From Rubripirellula sp. (GTDB lineage Bacteria; Planctomycetota; Planctomycetia; Pirellulales; Pirellulaceae), in assembly GCA_028823035.1 (NCBI GenBank), contig JAPKCI010000032.1, positions 1 to 41,207 on the forward strand: a stretch of DNA of 41,207 nucleotides. The letters run 5' to 3'. The notes beneath the pieces are model-generated. The model was not told the origin of the DNA. It worked only from the letters and a program-made list of their open reading frames with translations, and did no database searches. A program made the position numbers and the translations under genes. The stretch's first letter is position 1, and every line of letters begins with the position of its first letter. Positions 22,067 to 31,894 of the stretch are shown piece after piece.

Positions 22067-22300
22067 TTAATCTGAGCAAGGGGGGGATTGGGCTTCTGCT
22101 TCCAAGTGAGACCAACAGATTGCTTCGGTGTAGTCTCGGGTGAAACTCGCTGCGTCAGCATACGCCTTGTCAAGTTTAAACTGCCTTTCAAAGACTTCTT
22201 TGTCAGGTGGCTTGCGAAACAATTTCGTGGATTCGGCGTAATCCTGTGGGATGCCTTCGCCGCTGTCGTGCATCATACCAGTGATAAACTCATTGAACGC
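22067..22300 (-). pseudogene. Remnant of a Sel1-repeat protein
   Basis: On the minus strand the frame reads FITGMMHDSGEGIPQDYAES, then TKLFRK, which is a Sel1-like repeat (G-x2-Y-x2-G-x-GV-x2-D-x2-A consensus with Tyr replaced by His). About 25 residues later, AYADAASFTRDYTEAICW is a worn second repeat. Upstream of this the frame stays open to 22510 but loses Sel1 character, and no full repeat array exists. Sel1 proteins mediate protein interactions; this piece is probably not functional. Confidence 0.5.
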
Positions 22301-22769
22301 TGCTGAGCACGTTGTGCGGGGGTGCGCATGAATCGTCCACCAAAGATTAGTACGGTCAGGATTTCCAGTGGAAACCTGAGTCAGGATCGATGGGCTTGCA
22401 AGGCTGTGGCAATGTTCGTGTGTGAGCGGTCTTGCCTGATGTCCAGTAGGCATTAGAAGGTGTTCGACCGATAGCAGATACAGTCCGTCACCTGAGTGTC
22501 GTTGAATCAAGAACGCGACAGGATTTTAGTCGATCACGTCGTACTCGACGATATCTGGCAAAAATCGCCTGCGTATGCGTTTTTGATTTAATTATTGAAC
22601 GTGGTTGGATGACGAATATTCTCTACGGGTCAGAGGATGAAAAAGGGTCAGAGGGTAAAAAAACGAGCAATGAATTTAACCCTCAATATCCGATGCGATC
22701 TGACTCGGGTAGACTCTCCTTGATCTCTTCAGCCCCGATATTCCCTGTCAGTTAGTTGTCCAATAAACG

Positions 22770-23672
22770 ATGCGCATTTGCCTGATTGCTTCCCTCGCCA
22801 TTTTTGTTTCATCCCAGGTCGGTTGCGGCACTGCGGATCGCATTTCTGATCCTTTGGTCGCGAATGATCGCAGCGAGGAAAGAGATGTGGGGCAACCCCC
22901 GCAGGGCAAGCAAACGTCAAACGATGTGGTGCGGTTGATCGCGTGGAATGTAGAGTCTGGCGGTAATCGCCCCGCTGTCATTGCTGAACAGTTGGCTCAG
23001 TTTTCTGGGTACGACATCGTTTGTCTAAGCGAAGTCGACAGCAACAACTTTGAAGTGTATTCAGAAGCGTTGGGTGGCAAGTACGATTCCGTCAACGGAG
23101 AGACCGGTGGAACTGACCGGCTTCAAATCCTGGTAAATGCGGGGCGATACGATTTGCTTGAGAGTAAGGAAATGGATCAGTATCAATCTTATCCTCTCAA
23201 CAAGGGCAGTCATCGTTCACCTCTTTATGTCAGGCTCAATGATCGCCGGTCGGGTCGAGAATTGATTGTGATGACAAATCACTTAGCCCGCGGCAATGCT
23301 GAGTTCCGCCAAGCACAGGCGGTTGGGTTGCGTGAATGGGCGAGAGATCAGGATGTGGGCGTCATCGCGATCGGGGATTTTAACATGGATTACGATTATC
23401 TGGCCATGAAAGGAAACGAGGCATTTGTTGAAATGGTTCGTGACAATGTCTGGTCATGGTTGCCGCCGGATGATTTTGTCGATACCAACTGGGCGGATCG
23501 CGATGGTGACGGGAAGGACAATTACCCTGACTCGATGCTCGACTTGGCATTCGCTGCTGGGCCTGCCAAGGAATGGGGGATCCAATGTAGGGTTGTTGTG
23601 CGAACTGATGATTTTCCCGACGATGACTTGACTAGTGATCATCGCCCGATCGAGTTGATGTTCGAGCAATAG
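22770..23672 (+). CDS. Endonuclease/exonuclease/phosphatase-family lipoprotein
   Basis: A 300-residue protein. The lipoprotein signal MRICLIASLAIFVSSQVGC places lipid-modified Cys19 at the outer surface of a membrane. The EEP (DNase I-like) motifs follow in order: IAWNVES (about 57), LSEVDSNN (catalytic Glu), MTNHLARGNAEFR (His), IAIGDFNMDYD (about 203) and TSDHRPIEL (Asp/His near 289). The full metal-dependent phosphoesterase site looks intact. Substrates of such exported planctomycete proteins may be DNA, phospholipid or sugar phosphate and cannot be told from sequence. ATG 22770 is the only start that gives the signal peptide. Confidence 0.93.
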   Translation: MRICLIASLAIFVSSQVGCGTADRISDPLVANDRSEERDVGQPPQGKQTSNDVVRLIAWNVESGGNRPAVIAEQLAQFSGYDIVCLSEVDSNNFEVYSEALGGKYDSVNGETGGTDRLQILVNAGRYDLLESKEMDQYQSYPLNKGSHRSPLYVRLNDRRSGRELIVMTNHLARGNAEFRQAQAVGLREWARDQDVGVIAIGDFNMDYDYLAMKGNEAFVEMVRDNVWSWLPPDDFVDTNWADRDGDGKDNYPDSMLDLAFAAGPAKEWGIQCRVVVRTDDFPDDDLTSDHRPIELMFEQ

Positions 23673-23803
23673 CTGACTTAGGTTGCAATGAATTCATCAC
23701 CGCAGTGTTGTTCACGATGTGGAGAAGGCTGCGACAACCTAAGTGTGATTTCCAAACAGTCTTGGTGTTATCCAACGACGATTGTCGTTCGCTTTTCCCG
23801 TCG

Positions 23804-24208
23804 CTATCTGCGGGGTGATTGGTACGGATTCTTTGATTCCTTGGTGATGTCTCCTAATGAAAGAGCACTGTGGGAAGTGTCGGGTGCCGAGAATTTGCAA
23901 AGACGAAAAGTAATGGAATATCCCAGCGCACCGAAGAAAGAGGATATGAACATGAGGACAAGATCCACAATGCAGATCTCCATCATGCCATGCAGATTCA
24001 AGTTCGTTTGCGAGCTGCTTTTAACGGAAAGTACTGACATCATCAGCACGAAGAACGTTACTGTCAGTACTGATGCTACTGTCAAGACTCGGAGCAAAAG
24101 TTGTCTTCGCTGTCGCTTGGCGTCGAACCACGCAAGAAGACTGCATGTTGCCATTGGTAGGAAGCAGACGGCTATGCCGAGGAATAGTAGGACAAGGATT
24201 TGTTTCAT
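23804..24208 (-). CDS. Four-helix membrane protein with C-terminal NPYQSP
   Basis: A 134-residue integral membrane protein. Likely helices are MKQILVLLFLGIAVCFLPMA, VLTVASVLTVTFFVLMMSVL, LHGMMEICIVDLVLMFISSF and FGALGYSITF. The C-terminus ends KNPYQSPRR; this Asn-Pro-Tyr motif is frequent in planctomycete membrane hypotheticals, usually near the N-terminus. Function unknown. It is convergent with the preceding lipoprotein gene. The opposite-strand frame covering this region has no protein-like features and is taken as a shadow. Confidence 0.75.
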   Translation of the reverse strand: MKQILVLLFLGIAVCFLPMATCSLLAWFDAKRQRRQLLLRVLTVASVLTVTFFVLMMSVLSVKSSSQTNLNLHGMMEICIVDLVLMFISSFFGALGYSITFRLCKFSAPDTSHSALSLGDITKESKNPYQSPRR

Positions 24209-24452
24209 GTATCTATTGTCCTTCGTTGTTGCGCAGCGGCAGCAAGCAACTTGTCTGGCAATACCGTCAACGTAGGGGACGCAAATGCTGAGCCGAAGCG
24301 AGCGAATTCACTGCGTTTTAAGCAGTTGCGTGAGTAACCGGCAGCAGAAGTGAAGAGAATTCCAGGGTTGCTCGGTTGCGATTCCACTTCGCAGTGCGAT
24401 TACGGCAAGATAGGGGTCAACCGAGCATTGAATGAATACGCTGCTGGAAGCC

Positions 24453-24725
24453 CTATTGCGAATCAATGAGTGAATAGAGGCCACCCGTCTCGCGTCGCAG
24501 TTTGCCTTGTTCTGCCAGTTCACGCCAAACAGTTTTTGGATACTGATCCGGCGGCCTGATTGCAACGACGCCTGACTTTTGCCCGCCAGACATGGGCCCG
24601 TACCCCAATTTGGATTCATCATCGAGGCGGGTCAGTTTGAGACGCTTTCGAAACGCCTTCATCGCCAAGCGTAATTCTTCTTTCGAGTGAGGTTCAGGGT
24701 CCGATGTGGAGTCCGGCTCTACCAT
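24453..24725 (-). CDS. Small conserved-looking hypothetical protein
   Basis: A 90-residue cytosolic protein from ATG 24725 (an in-frame TTG at 24746 would add seven residues). An acidic N-terminus and a basic helix LRLAMKAFRKRLKLTRLDDE lead to KLGYGPMSGGQKSGVVAIRP and a final YPKTVWRELAEQGKLRRETG segment. The Gly-rich GPMSGGQKSG core followed by a small winged-helix-like end looks conserved. I believe planctomycetes carry similar proteins, but I cannot name the family. No operon partner is evident. Confidence 0.75.
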   Translation of the reverse strand: MVEPDSTSDPEPHSKEELRLAMKAFRKRLKLTRLDDESKLGYGPMSGGQKSGVVAIRPPDQYPKTVWRELAEQGKLRRETGGLYSLIDSQ

Positions 24726-24824
24726 AACGCAGTCCTTGGTGTTCAATCATGCGACGAACAAAACGCAGCGTTCAACAAACGCCGCCGAATAACATACTAA
24801 AATCTTAAGCCTAGCATATCCGGA

Positions 24825-24974
24825 TCACGCCTCGGTGTCTTGCTGTGGGGTTGTTTCTGCCGTCTTTGTTTCTTCGGGTTTTCGGTGATCACCTATGACG
24901 CCTTTGAGGGGGCAGATTGAGAATGCTGGGCATTTCTTGCATCCAGTGATCAGCGCGATGGGACAAAGGGTCAT
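24825..24974 (-). CDS. 49-residue Cys-rich protein
   Basis: A short minus-strand gene from ATG 24974 to TGA 24825: MTLCPIALITGCKKCPAFSI, then CPLKGVIGDHRKPEETKT and a polar tail TAETTPQQDTEA. Four Cys in the pattern C-x7-C-x2-C-x5-C, each near a Pro (CPI, CPAF, CPLK), suggest a small metal site or an Fe-S-like knot. The sharp change from a compact Cys-rich head to a disordered tail, and coding-like composition, support it. It is too short for usual gene finders. I do not know the function. Confidence 0.6.
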   Translation of the reverse strand: MTLCPIALITGCKKCPAFSICPLKGVIGDHRKPEETKTAETTPQQDTEA

Positions 24975-25346
24975 GGGTTGGATCCCTGATTTCTAACAGT
25001 ATTAAAAGGCTGGGGAAGGTCGTGGCTGATACGCATAGGTTCGGCATTGTCAACGATCAGCGTCGCGGAAGCAAATCGCGATTGGCTTCGATGAAAGTAT
25101 TTGTTTGGCTTTTTAGGCATTATTCGGGAACACGAACTCGCTTTTGAGATAGGACAGTGAACCGTCGGCCGGGCGGAACGGTTCTTACGGGACGTATAAC
25201 TGTTGGACATGGAACTTGACGCTTGTAGGTGACTCTCTGCCTGGACCAGTATGTGGTGATTCATACTTGATGTGCGCGCTGTGCTAGAATTTGTTTTTTG
25301 TAATCGTGATTTCTGTCAGCGTCTGTCCAGTTAGTGGGGTGATTTA
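24975..25346. other. Intergenic, nothing recognised
   Basis: About 370 bases between divergent genes with no supportable ORF, repeat or RNA. A promoter for the following + strand metallohydrolase gene is expected here, but I cannot point to convincing boxes. Confidence 0.5.
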
Positions 25347-27833
25347 ATGTGGTCCAGGTACTTGATGACGGCGACGGTACTCGCATGGGTAACGGTTGCC
25401 CGCAGCGAAGAAGTCGCCACGCCATCAGTTGCGGGTCAGCCCTTGGCTGCGAATGTCGATCGTCTTATCAGTGCCTACGCGTATTTGGGCAGTCCATTAC
25501 CAGATGTGCTTGTGGCGGAACTTCGGGGATTGATTTCAGCTGAGGATAGTCAGGGTCTTCAGAGAGCTCTCGACAGTCGTGTTTTATTCGCGGTATCGAT
25601 CAACCCCGAGCTTCGTGTGAAAGTGCAGCGAGGAGTTGCCGGAGCGAATTTGCAGCAAGCTGGTTTCAAGCCTGTCCTCGTTAAAGTCTTGAACGACGCA
25701 ACTGTGACGCGACGGTTGACGATTAGCAGTTTGCAGGCAGGCCCGGTCTATGCGGGGGCAGCTGAAGGAATCCTCAAACGGCAAGCACAGACTGAGCTCA
25801 AAGATAATGAAAATATAGGCCGCAATCGGCGGTTTTTGGAGCTGGAAATGTTCGACAGATCCCCGATGACCAGTCAGCTAAGCGGATTAGAGGTCGAGTA
25901 TCGGTTGGCCCTGATTTACTGCAGTGAAGCGGGCAAGCGCGAAGCGGTCATTACGTTTGACATTGGCGAAGGAACTCAGGATCTTGGATTTCGAAGCGAC
26001 CTGCCTGTTCTTTTTAATATAGAAACAGCGATTCCAGTCACTTTGGCGATTTCGGATCATGACGGGAAACCCACAACCGGTAGCCTTGAATTCAGGGACA
26101 GGGACGGCCACGTTTATCCGCCCCAAGCGAAGCGACTTGCGCCAGATCTGTTTTTCCAGCCACAGATTTATCGCGCTGATGGAGACGTCGTTCTGCTTCC
26201 ACCTGGTGAATTCGATTTGATTTCTACTCGTGGTCCAGAGTATTTGCGCCGCAAGCAGAGAGTTGTGGTGCAACAGGGGAAGGATAACGTGGTTTCAGTC
26301 AATTTAGTTCGCTGGGTCAATCCGCAGGATTACGGATTCTACTGCGGGGATCATCATATTCACGGAGCAGGATGTTCACACTATGACAACCCAACAGAGG
26401 GCATCCGGCCGGCAGACATGTTCGCCCAGGTCAAGGGTGAGGGATTGAATGTCGGGTGTGTGTTGACGTGGGGACCTTGCTTTGCCCATCAACGGACCTA
26501 TTTTTCTCCACTTGCCGATACCGTTAGCGAAGACAAAACGGTATTGAAGTATGACTTGGAGATCAGTGGCTTCGGATCTGCTGCCCTTGGTCACGTCTGC
26601 TTATTGAACCTAAAGGATCAAACGTACCCCGGGTCAGACGGTACTGCGACAAAAGGTTGGCCGAAATGGACGGTTCCGGTCATGCGCTGGGCCAAGCAGC
26701 AAGGTGGTGTGACTGGTTATCCGCACTCGGCGCTCGCCGTTGATCCCAAATTGGCTGCAGAGTGGCAACTCAAAACCCGAGATCAGAACTCTGATGGCGT
26801 GCTTTCGAGGAAAGAGGCCGAGATCGGGGTGTTGGCAGAACGGTTCACTGTCGCTGATGAGAATGGAGATCAACAGCTCAGTGCACGCGAGCTACAGGCG
26901 AGTGCTGACCGTGCTGCCGACCAACTTCCGAATCATGCATTGCCATCTCTGAATGGAGGTGGTGCGATGGAAATTTTCGTCAGTACAAGCGAGGGTGTCT
27001 GCGATTTCATCAGCGCGATGGATACGGCTCGCATACCAGAATGGAATACGTGGTACCACCTGATGAACTGCGGCTATCGATTGAAGCTAAGTGGTGAAAC
27101 AGATTTTCCTTGCATGAGCAGCCGTCGGGTAGGCCAGGGGCGTGTGTATGTGCAACTTGGTAAGATCGATAAAATTGATTTCGGAACTTGGTGTCGAGGA
27201 ATTGCTGCTGGTCGGGCCTACGTTTCCGATGGTTTCGCACATGCATTGCGTTTCAGCGTGAACGGTCAGGAACCAGGCACTTCTGATGTAACGCTTGCTG
27301 CACCTGGTCGCGTTGCCGTCTCCACGTCTGTTGCCTTTGCACCTGAGCAGCCACGAGCGGTAGCGTATGGAACGCTGTCTGCCGCTGGTGGAAAACGTAT
27401 TGCGGGCGACACAGTCAATCTGCACGCTGAGCGTGATAACGGTTATGTAAAAGGCGGGCATCGCCTCGTTGAAATTATCGTCAATGGTGAAGTGGTTGAC
27501 TCAAAAATGGTGGTAGCCGATGGTCAAACACATGATCTGATGTTTAAGGTGCCGATTCGAAGGAGCGGTTGGATCGCAGTACGGCAGTTCCCGCAACTTC
27601 ATACTAATCCGGTTTACGTAATCATTGATCAAAAGCCCGTGCGAGCTGATCGTAGGAGCGCGCTCTGGTGTGCTGAGAGTGTACGATTGCTGTGGAAAAA
27701 TCGGCGGCGATTCATCGACATTCAAGAGCAACCCGAGGCTGAAGTTGCCTATCGAACTGCCCTTGATCGTTATTTGCGTATCGCACAAGAGGCTGAACCC
27801 AGTACCCCAGTTAATCGTTTCTCTCTGGAATAG
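25347..27833 (+). CDS. Exported CehA/McbA-type metallohydrolase with EF-hand insertion
   Basis: An 828-residue secreted protein. A signal peptide (MWSRYLMTATVLAWVTVARS) precedes about 300 residues of beta-rich and helical N-terminal region. A PHP-like CehA metallohydrolase domain then begins at FYCGDHHIHGAGCSHY (His ligands near residues 333-339), with WGPCFAHQ, GYPHSALA and VSDGFAHALRFSVNGQ as further family-like segments. Within it, two EF-hand calcium loops stand at DQNSDGVLSRKE (about 478) and DENGDQQLSARE (about 503), between the GYPHSALA region and the rest of the metal site. The C-terminal part is beta-sandwich-like. CehA relatives hydrolyse carbamates or phosphoesters, and the natural substrate here is unknown. 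The EF-hands suggest Ca-dependent stability in seawater (inference). Confidence 0.88.
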   Translation: MWSRYLMTATVLAWVTVARSEEVATPSVAGQPLAANVDRLISAYAYLGSPLPDVLVAELRGLISAEDSQGLQRALDSRVLFAVSINPELRVKVQRGVAGANLQQAGFKPVLVKVLNDATVTRRLTISSLQAGPVYAGAAEGILKRQAQTELKDNENIGRNRRFLELEMFDRSPMTSQLSGLEVEYRLALIYCSEAGKREAVITFDIGEGTQDLGFRSDLPVLFNIETAIPVTLAISDHDGKPTTGSLEFRDRDGHVYPPQAKRLAPDLFFQPQIYRADGDVVLLPPGEFDLISTRGPEYLRRKQRVVVQQGKDNVVSVNLVRWVNPQDYGFYCGDHHIHGAGCSHYDNPTEGIRPADMFAQVKGEGLNVGCVLTWGPCFAHQRTYFSPLADTVSEDKTVLKYDLEISGFGSAALGHVCLLNLKDQTYPGSDGTATKGWPKWTVPVMRWAKQQGGVTGYPHSALAVDPKLAAEWQLKTRDQNSDGVLSRKEAEIGVLAERFTVADENGDQQLSARELQASADRAADQLPNHALPSLNGGGAMEIFVSTSEGVCDFISAMDTARIPEWNTWYHLMNCGYRLKLSGETDFPCMSSRRVGQGRVYVQLGKIDKIDFGTWCRGIAAGRAYVSDGFAHALRFSVNGQEPGTSDVTLAAPGRVAVSTSVAFAPEQPRAVAYGTLSAAGGKRIAGDTVNLHAERDNGYVKGGHRLVEIIVNGEVVDSKMVVADGQTHDLMFKVPIRRSGWIAVRQFPQLHTNPVYVIIDQKPVRADRRSALWCAESVRLLWKNRRRFIDIQEQPEAEVAYRTALDRYLRIAQEAEPSTPVNRFSLE

Positions 27834-28672
27834 AAGCTCGGCGTGACGCGGCAAAGTGGAGGTTCAGGGGCATTCTATTTACAGCCGTCGTGCTACCTTC
27901 CTGTGGGATGAAGTTTATCTATTGTTAAGCACCGCTATCGACTTTTTTGCAACTTGACGCCACGACTCCCCTACCGTCAATCTGAATCAGAAGCTGGTAG
28001 CAATGTAGGCGGCAATGATCGTCATAACGACCGAGCCAACGTACGGTGCAAACCGCGATAGAGGGTAAGTCTCGCCGATTCCCATCGCGGTCTTCTTTTG
28101 CTGAAGCACGAGCTTGCGTGGCGAAGCGATGAATGCGCGGCGTTTGCAGTCAGATTGCATTCCGAGTGATAATTGGGGTGGGAACGCAACGAATTTGGGT
28201 GGAACGCACGTCTGACACGCGATCGATAGATGGCGAACTTCTGAAAACTTGCATCGCTCAGCGGCCACACCGAAACACATCATGCTGTTGTGGAAGTAAT
28301 GGGCCGTGTGTTTGACAGGTCAGACTGTAAGTTTTGTAACGATTATCTGGGGTATTGCCAGCGGGATGCGACCGCAGGTCTGACCAACGTACTTGAGCGG
28401 GCATATTGTTTAGCCGGTAAGCGTTAGTTTGGAATTGCTTTGGAACGGGGGGGATTGATCAACTTCAAATATAAGTTGGGTAGGTTTCTACGGAATATCG
28501 GGAGCAGACCATGTGTTCCGAACAGGCGAAAATATTCGGTATTGTTTTGTCGTTCATCGTTCAGGAAATCAGGGGTGCCAAATTATGCTGAAACGTCTGG
28601 CCGTAATGACAGATTTCTGACGGCCAACACGTGTGAACCTTTCTCCGCTCACTCATTCAGCGAATATATACG
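27834..28672. other. Long intergenic region upstream of the polysaccharide cluster
   Basis: About 840 bases. A weak minus-strand ORF (28283 to 27987, 98 codons) ends in a possible membrane helix YVGSVVMTIIAAYIATSF, but its start region is unconvincing; I give it about 0.3. At about 28316-28385 an inverted repeat GGTCAGAC/GTCTGACC could form a stem around a 60-base loop. The last 230 bases before the Wzz-like gene have no ORF and are probably its promoter and leader. Confidence 0.45.
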
Positions 28673-30367
28673 ATGTTCCTATCTCTTACGCAGTGGCTTG
28701 CGTCGTTAAAAAGGCATTGGTTTGCTGCCGGGCTGTCGTTTGTCATCGTCGGTTTTGTAACGCTATTTGTGATTCTGTTTGGGACAAGAGAATACCGTTC
28801 TGTGTCGCGTCTTTTGTTGCGTATTGGGCATGAAAATGGAACGCTGGATCCCGTCACAACCGCAGCAGGTGAACGGATCGCACCCATCCACACGCGTGAG
28901 GATGAAGTTGAAACCGCCATTGGTGTGATGCAAAGCAGAACAATCATGGAGGACGTTGTTGAGCAGGTAGGTGCCGAACGAATCCTACGGTCCATTGCGT
29001 TGCGTTCATCGGATGGTGAAGTTTTGCCGTCGGATGGTAAAACGTCGGGTGGGATTCTTTCTAAAATTAAGTCCCAGATCGGATCGATAGACCCAGTTTC
29101 TGAACGTGAAGCAGCAGTGCGTAAGCTGGAAAAAGGATTCAGTATTTCGGCGCCCAGCAAGTCGAGTCTGATCAGCGTGGAGTACACGGCGAAAAGTCCT
29201 GCGTTGGCCCAGGAATTGGTGGAGGTTTGGGTGGCTACCTATTTGCAGCACCATTCAAGAGTTAATCGTACGCAGGGGACCTATGACTTCTTTATCCAGC
29301 AGGATGCGAAATTGAAAGCGCAGTTGGAAACTGTTCATAATCAAATACGGAACGCAAAGAGTTCGGGTGGCTTTGTGACCCTTGAGGGGCACCAACAGAT
29401 TCTGGAAAGCCAGCTGCAAAACGTGAGGAATGAATTGCTGCGTGCCAGTGCTGATTTGGTTGAAGCAGTCACGCGAGTGGAGTCCTATGAGGAATTACTG
29501 AATCATTCTGTTCAAAAACTGACCACAGAAGAGGTAAGTGGGTTAGCCAGTGAAGCACGAGACGAAATGCGTGGCGTGCTCTTCCAACTTGAAATTCTGG
29601 AGAAAGAATATTCCGCGAAATACAAGGAACATCATCCCAAGTTGTTGGCAATTCAAGACCAACTTGCGAACGCGACCAAGATTGTCGATGCGCAGGAGGG
29701 TGAGCGGAAAGAGTTAACACAGACTGCGAATCCAACACACCAGAAAATTCGAGAAAATCAGGTCATCGATATGGCTTTGCGGGATGCGTTGGCGAATAAA
29801 CTCAAGAAGCTTACGGAACAGCAGGCAGGGTTGATTTTGGAGATACAAACACTTAATGGTCAAGAGGAAATACTTGTCAGTTTGAACCGGGAAGCGGCGG
29901 TGCTTGAAAATCGGAACGAACTGCATGCGGTGTTGCTTGAGCGTGCGAGATTAAATGATGTTCTTCAAGAGCAAAGCATTACAAGCATCAACGTTGTCCA
30001 GCCAGCAAGTTTTGAGGCACGACCCGTTACTCCAAATAAGCTTATGTGCGCGATTTTGGGTCTGTTTGCGGCGGTCGTCATTGCAGTCAGCTTGCCCGTG
30101 TTGTTAGATGCAAACCTGCTATTCGGTTCTGATTTTCGTGAGCAAAATCAGCCCGAAAGCAATGTTCGCGGCAGAGAAGTTTTCGAAGTGACGTCCACAG
30201 ATCGTCGTCAGGGCTCGTCTCTGGCAGAACCAACCAATCAGGTAACCGCAGTGGTCACTGAACCAGTGATGAATACTGGGGCAAGCCCAATCCCAGATGC
30301 TGCCTGCAATGGAAACTCATTGCTGGGGAATCCGTCTCTCAGTCAGCCACCCACTCTGCCTCGATAA
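28673..30367 (+). CDS. Wzz/GNVR polysaccharide chain-length (co-polymerase) protein without kinase domain
   Basis: A 564-residue inner-membrane protein that sets polymer length in Wzx/Wzy systems. TM1 is near residues 15-37 (WFAAGLSFVIVGFVTLFVIL). It is followed by the Wzz region (REYRSVSRLLLRIG), long periplasmic coiled coils (LKAQLETVHNQIRNAKS, LLRASADLVEAVTRVESYEE, EKEYSAKYKEHHPKLLAIQD) and the Pro-rich end ARPVTPNK before TM2 near 456-478. The cytosolic tail of about 85 residues has no Walker motif, so no fused tyrosine kinase. It starts the cluster. ATG 28673 is the first Met before TM1. Confidence 0.92.
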   Translation: MFLSLTQWLASLKRHWFAAGLSFVIVGFVTLFVILFGTREYRSVSRLLLRIGHENGTLDPVTTAAGERIAPIHTREDEVETAIGVMQSRTIMEDVVEQVGAERILRSIALRSSDGEVLPSDGKTSGGILSKIKSQIGSIDPVSEREAAVRKLEKGFSISAPSKSSLISVEYTAKSPALAQELVEVWVATYLQHHSRVNRTQGTYDFFIQQDAKLKAQLETVHNQIRNAKSSGGFVTLEGHQQILESQLQNVRNELLRASADLVEAVTRVESYEELLNHSVQKLTTEEVSGLASEARDEMRGVLFQLEILEKEYSAKYKEHHPKLLAIQDQLANATKIVDAQEGERKELTQTANPTHQKIRENQVIDMALRDALANKLKKLTEQQAGLILEIQTLNGQEEILVSLNREAAVLENRNELHAVLLERARLNDVLQEQSITSINVVQPASFEARPVTPNKLMCAILGLFAAVVIAVSLPVLLDANLLFGSDFREQNQPESNVRGREVFEVTSTDRRQGSSLAEPTNQVTAVVTEPVMNTGASPIPDAACNGNSLLGNPSLSQPPTLPR

Positions 30368-30391
30368 CCGAGAGGAAGGACAGCGTGTTGC

Positions 30392-31807
30392 ATGGTGTCT
30401 GATCTAGCAATCAATTCAGAAGCGGCGCACATGGGAACCGTGTCAACGGATCCTGGTTCCGACCGCGTCTTGACTCTGCGACTCGTCAGGTTTGGGATTT
30501 TCTGCCTGCCCTTGCTGGCGTTTACGATTCCAGATCGTGATTCACCGTTGGCCTTTGCCAGTATTGATGCGCTGGCGTTTGGCAAGATTATTGCGTTATT
30601 GGTGGTCGCAGTGATTGGCGGTCTGCTGCTACTGAGACAGTTGGTTGACGCAAAGGTTAGCTGGGATCAGTCGGATCTAACTACAGAGCCACGGGTGTGG
30701 GTTGTACTACGGGCGTTCATGCCCTATTTCGTTTTTCTCGGTTGGGCAATTTTTAGCGTACTGTGGACACCGCGGCCGTCAGTGACGTTGGGTCAGGCAG
30801 GAGGCATGGCCGGTTTGTTGATGATCGCGTCGCTTGTGAGCTTGTTGTCTTTCACGAAGGACGGCACAGAGCGGGTGCTCAAAAGCCTTGTATGGTCTTT
30901 ACTGCTGTTCGGCACCCTGTTGTTGGCCATTCATATCCTAGAGCCCAATTTGTCTGGATTGGATCGGCGGATGTTGATCGCCGGAAGTGACGGCGTGGTC
31001 CATCCTACAGCAGCGGCGGCCAATTCATCTCTTGGGCTGTTGGTGGCTGTGTCTTGCTGGTTGGTTCAGCGGTATCAGTGGGCAGGTCGACTGGCATTTG
31101 CTGCGATTTGCATTCATGGAACTGTGCTTTTTCTAGCGAGTAGTCGAACCGCCTTGGGCATGACGTTGATTACCATTCCTCTTTTAGTCGTTATGAGTGG
31201 TGACAATCGACGTCGCGCATGGATTGGAATGGGAATGGCGGCGGTTGCCTTGGTGATGTTGCTGGTAGATCCAGGTTTTCGGCTATTCTCGACCAGTGAC
31301 AATGTGGGTCTCTCTTATGTCACCCGAGGTCAGTCACTGACACAGTTGCAGAAGTTCTCTGGTCGTGAAGAGATGTGGAGTAAGGTCTGGGATGAATATT
31401 TAGAGTCACCATTGAAAGGTCATGGATACTTTCTGACCAGCTCAACTGGCGAGATGGAGGTGTGGGATATGAAGGCAAATCACTCCGCGCACAATATCTA
31501 CTTGCAGGTGGTTTCGGGTACTGGCGTCATCGGATTGACTCTTTTTCTTATCGCAATGGCAACATTGTTGAAACGGTTTCTCGCGCTGAGGAACGGTGAT
31601 GCGGCCGCACGCAGAATGTTCCAAATGCTGTTCGTCGTGATGGTTTGGTTCTTTGGTTGGAGTCTGCTGTCGGCCTCGTTCATGGGACCCGTCCGTTCTG
31701 AGTCAGTGTGCTTCTATACCTTCCTGGGTTTGGGAGTCGGGCAGTGGGTGCGTATGGATGCCATCGTAAGTCCAACACAACACAGCGGGGAGTTGGCGAA
31801 TGCTTGA
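30392..31807 (+). CDS. O-antigen ligase/polymerase family membrane protein (Wzy/WaaL type)
   Basis: A 471-residue protein with about 11 predicted membrane helices, starting FGIFCLPLLAFTIP and IIALLVVAVIGGLLLLRQLV. The Wzy_C-type core is visible as VLFLASSRTALGMTLITIPL (SSRTA motif). A large periplasmic loop follows with GREEMWSKVWDEYLESPLKG, HGYFL and the conserved His in ANHSAHNIYLQVVSGTGVIG. These are the signature Arg and His regions of ligases and polymerases using undecaprenyl-linked glycans. Between Wzz- and Wzx-like genes, polymerase (Wzy) is the more likely job. It starts 24 bp after the Wzz gene. Confidence 0.9.
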   Translation: MVSDLAINSEAAHMGTVSTDPGSDRVLTLRLVRFGIFCLPLLAFTIPDRDSPLAFASIDALAFGKIIALLVVAVIGGLLLLRQLVDAKVSWDQSDLTTEPRVWVVLRAFMPYFVFLGWAIFSVLWTPRPSVTLGQAGGMAGLLMIASLVSLLSFTKDGTERVLKSLVWSLLLFGTLLLAIHILEPNLSGLDRRMLIAGSDGVVHPTAAAANSSLGLLVAVSCWLVQRYQWAGRLAFAAICIHGTVLFLASSRTALGMTLITIPLLVVMSGDNRRRAWIGMGMAAVALVMLLVDPGFRLFSTSDNVGLSYVTRGQSLTQLQKFSGREEMWSKVWDEYLESPLKGHGYFLTSSTGEMEVWDMKANHSAHNIYLQVVSGTGVIGLTLFLIAMATLLKRFLALRNGDAAARRMFQMLFVVMVWFFGWSLLSASFMGPVRSESVCFYTFLGLGVGQWVRMDAIVSPTQHSGELANA

Positions 31808-31894
31808 TCACGATGATGTGCGACAGGGGTGCAACGCGAAATCTTTGGGAAAATTGCCAGCAGCCCAATGGCAAGCTCATACGCTATCTCGGGG

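Noticed and set aside
27987-28283. Minus-strand 98-codon ORF ending in a membrane helix
   Set aside because: Only the last 30 residues look protein-like and the start region has no ribosome site; mentioned but not listed as a gene.
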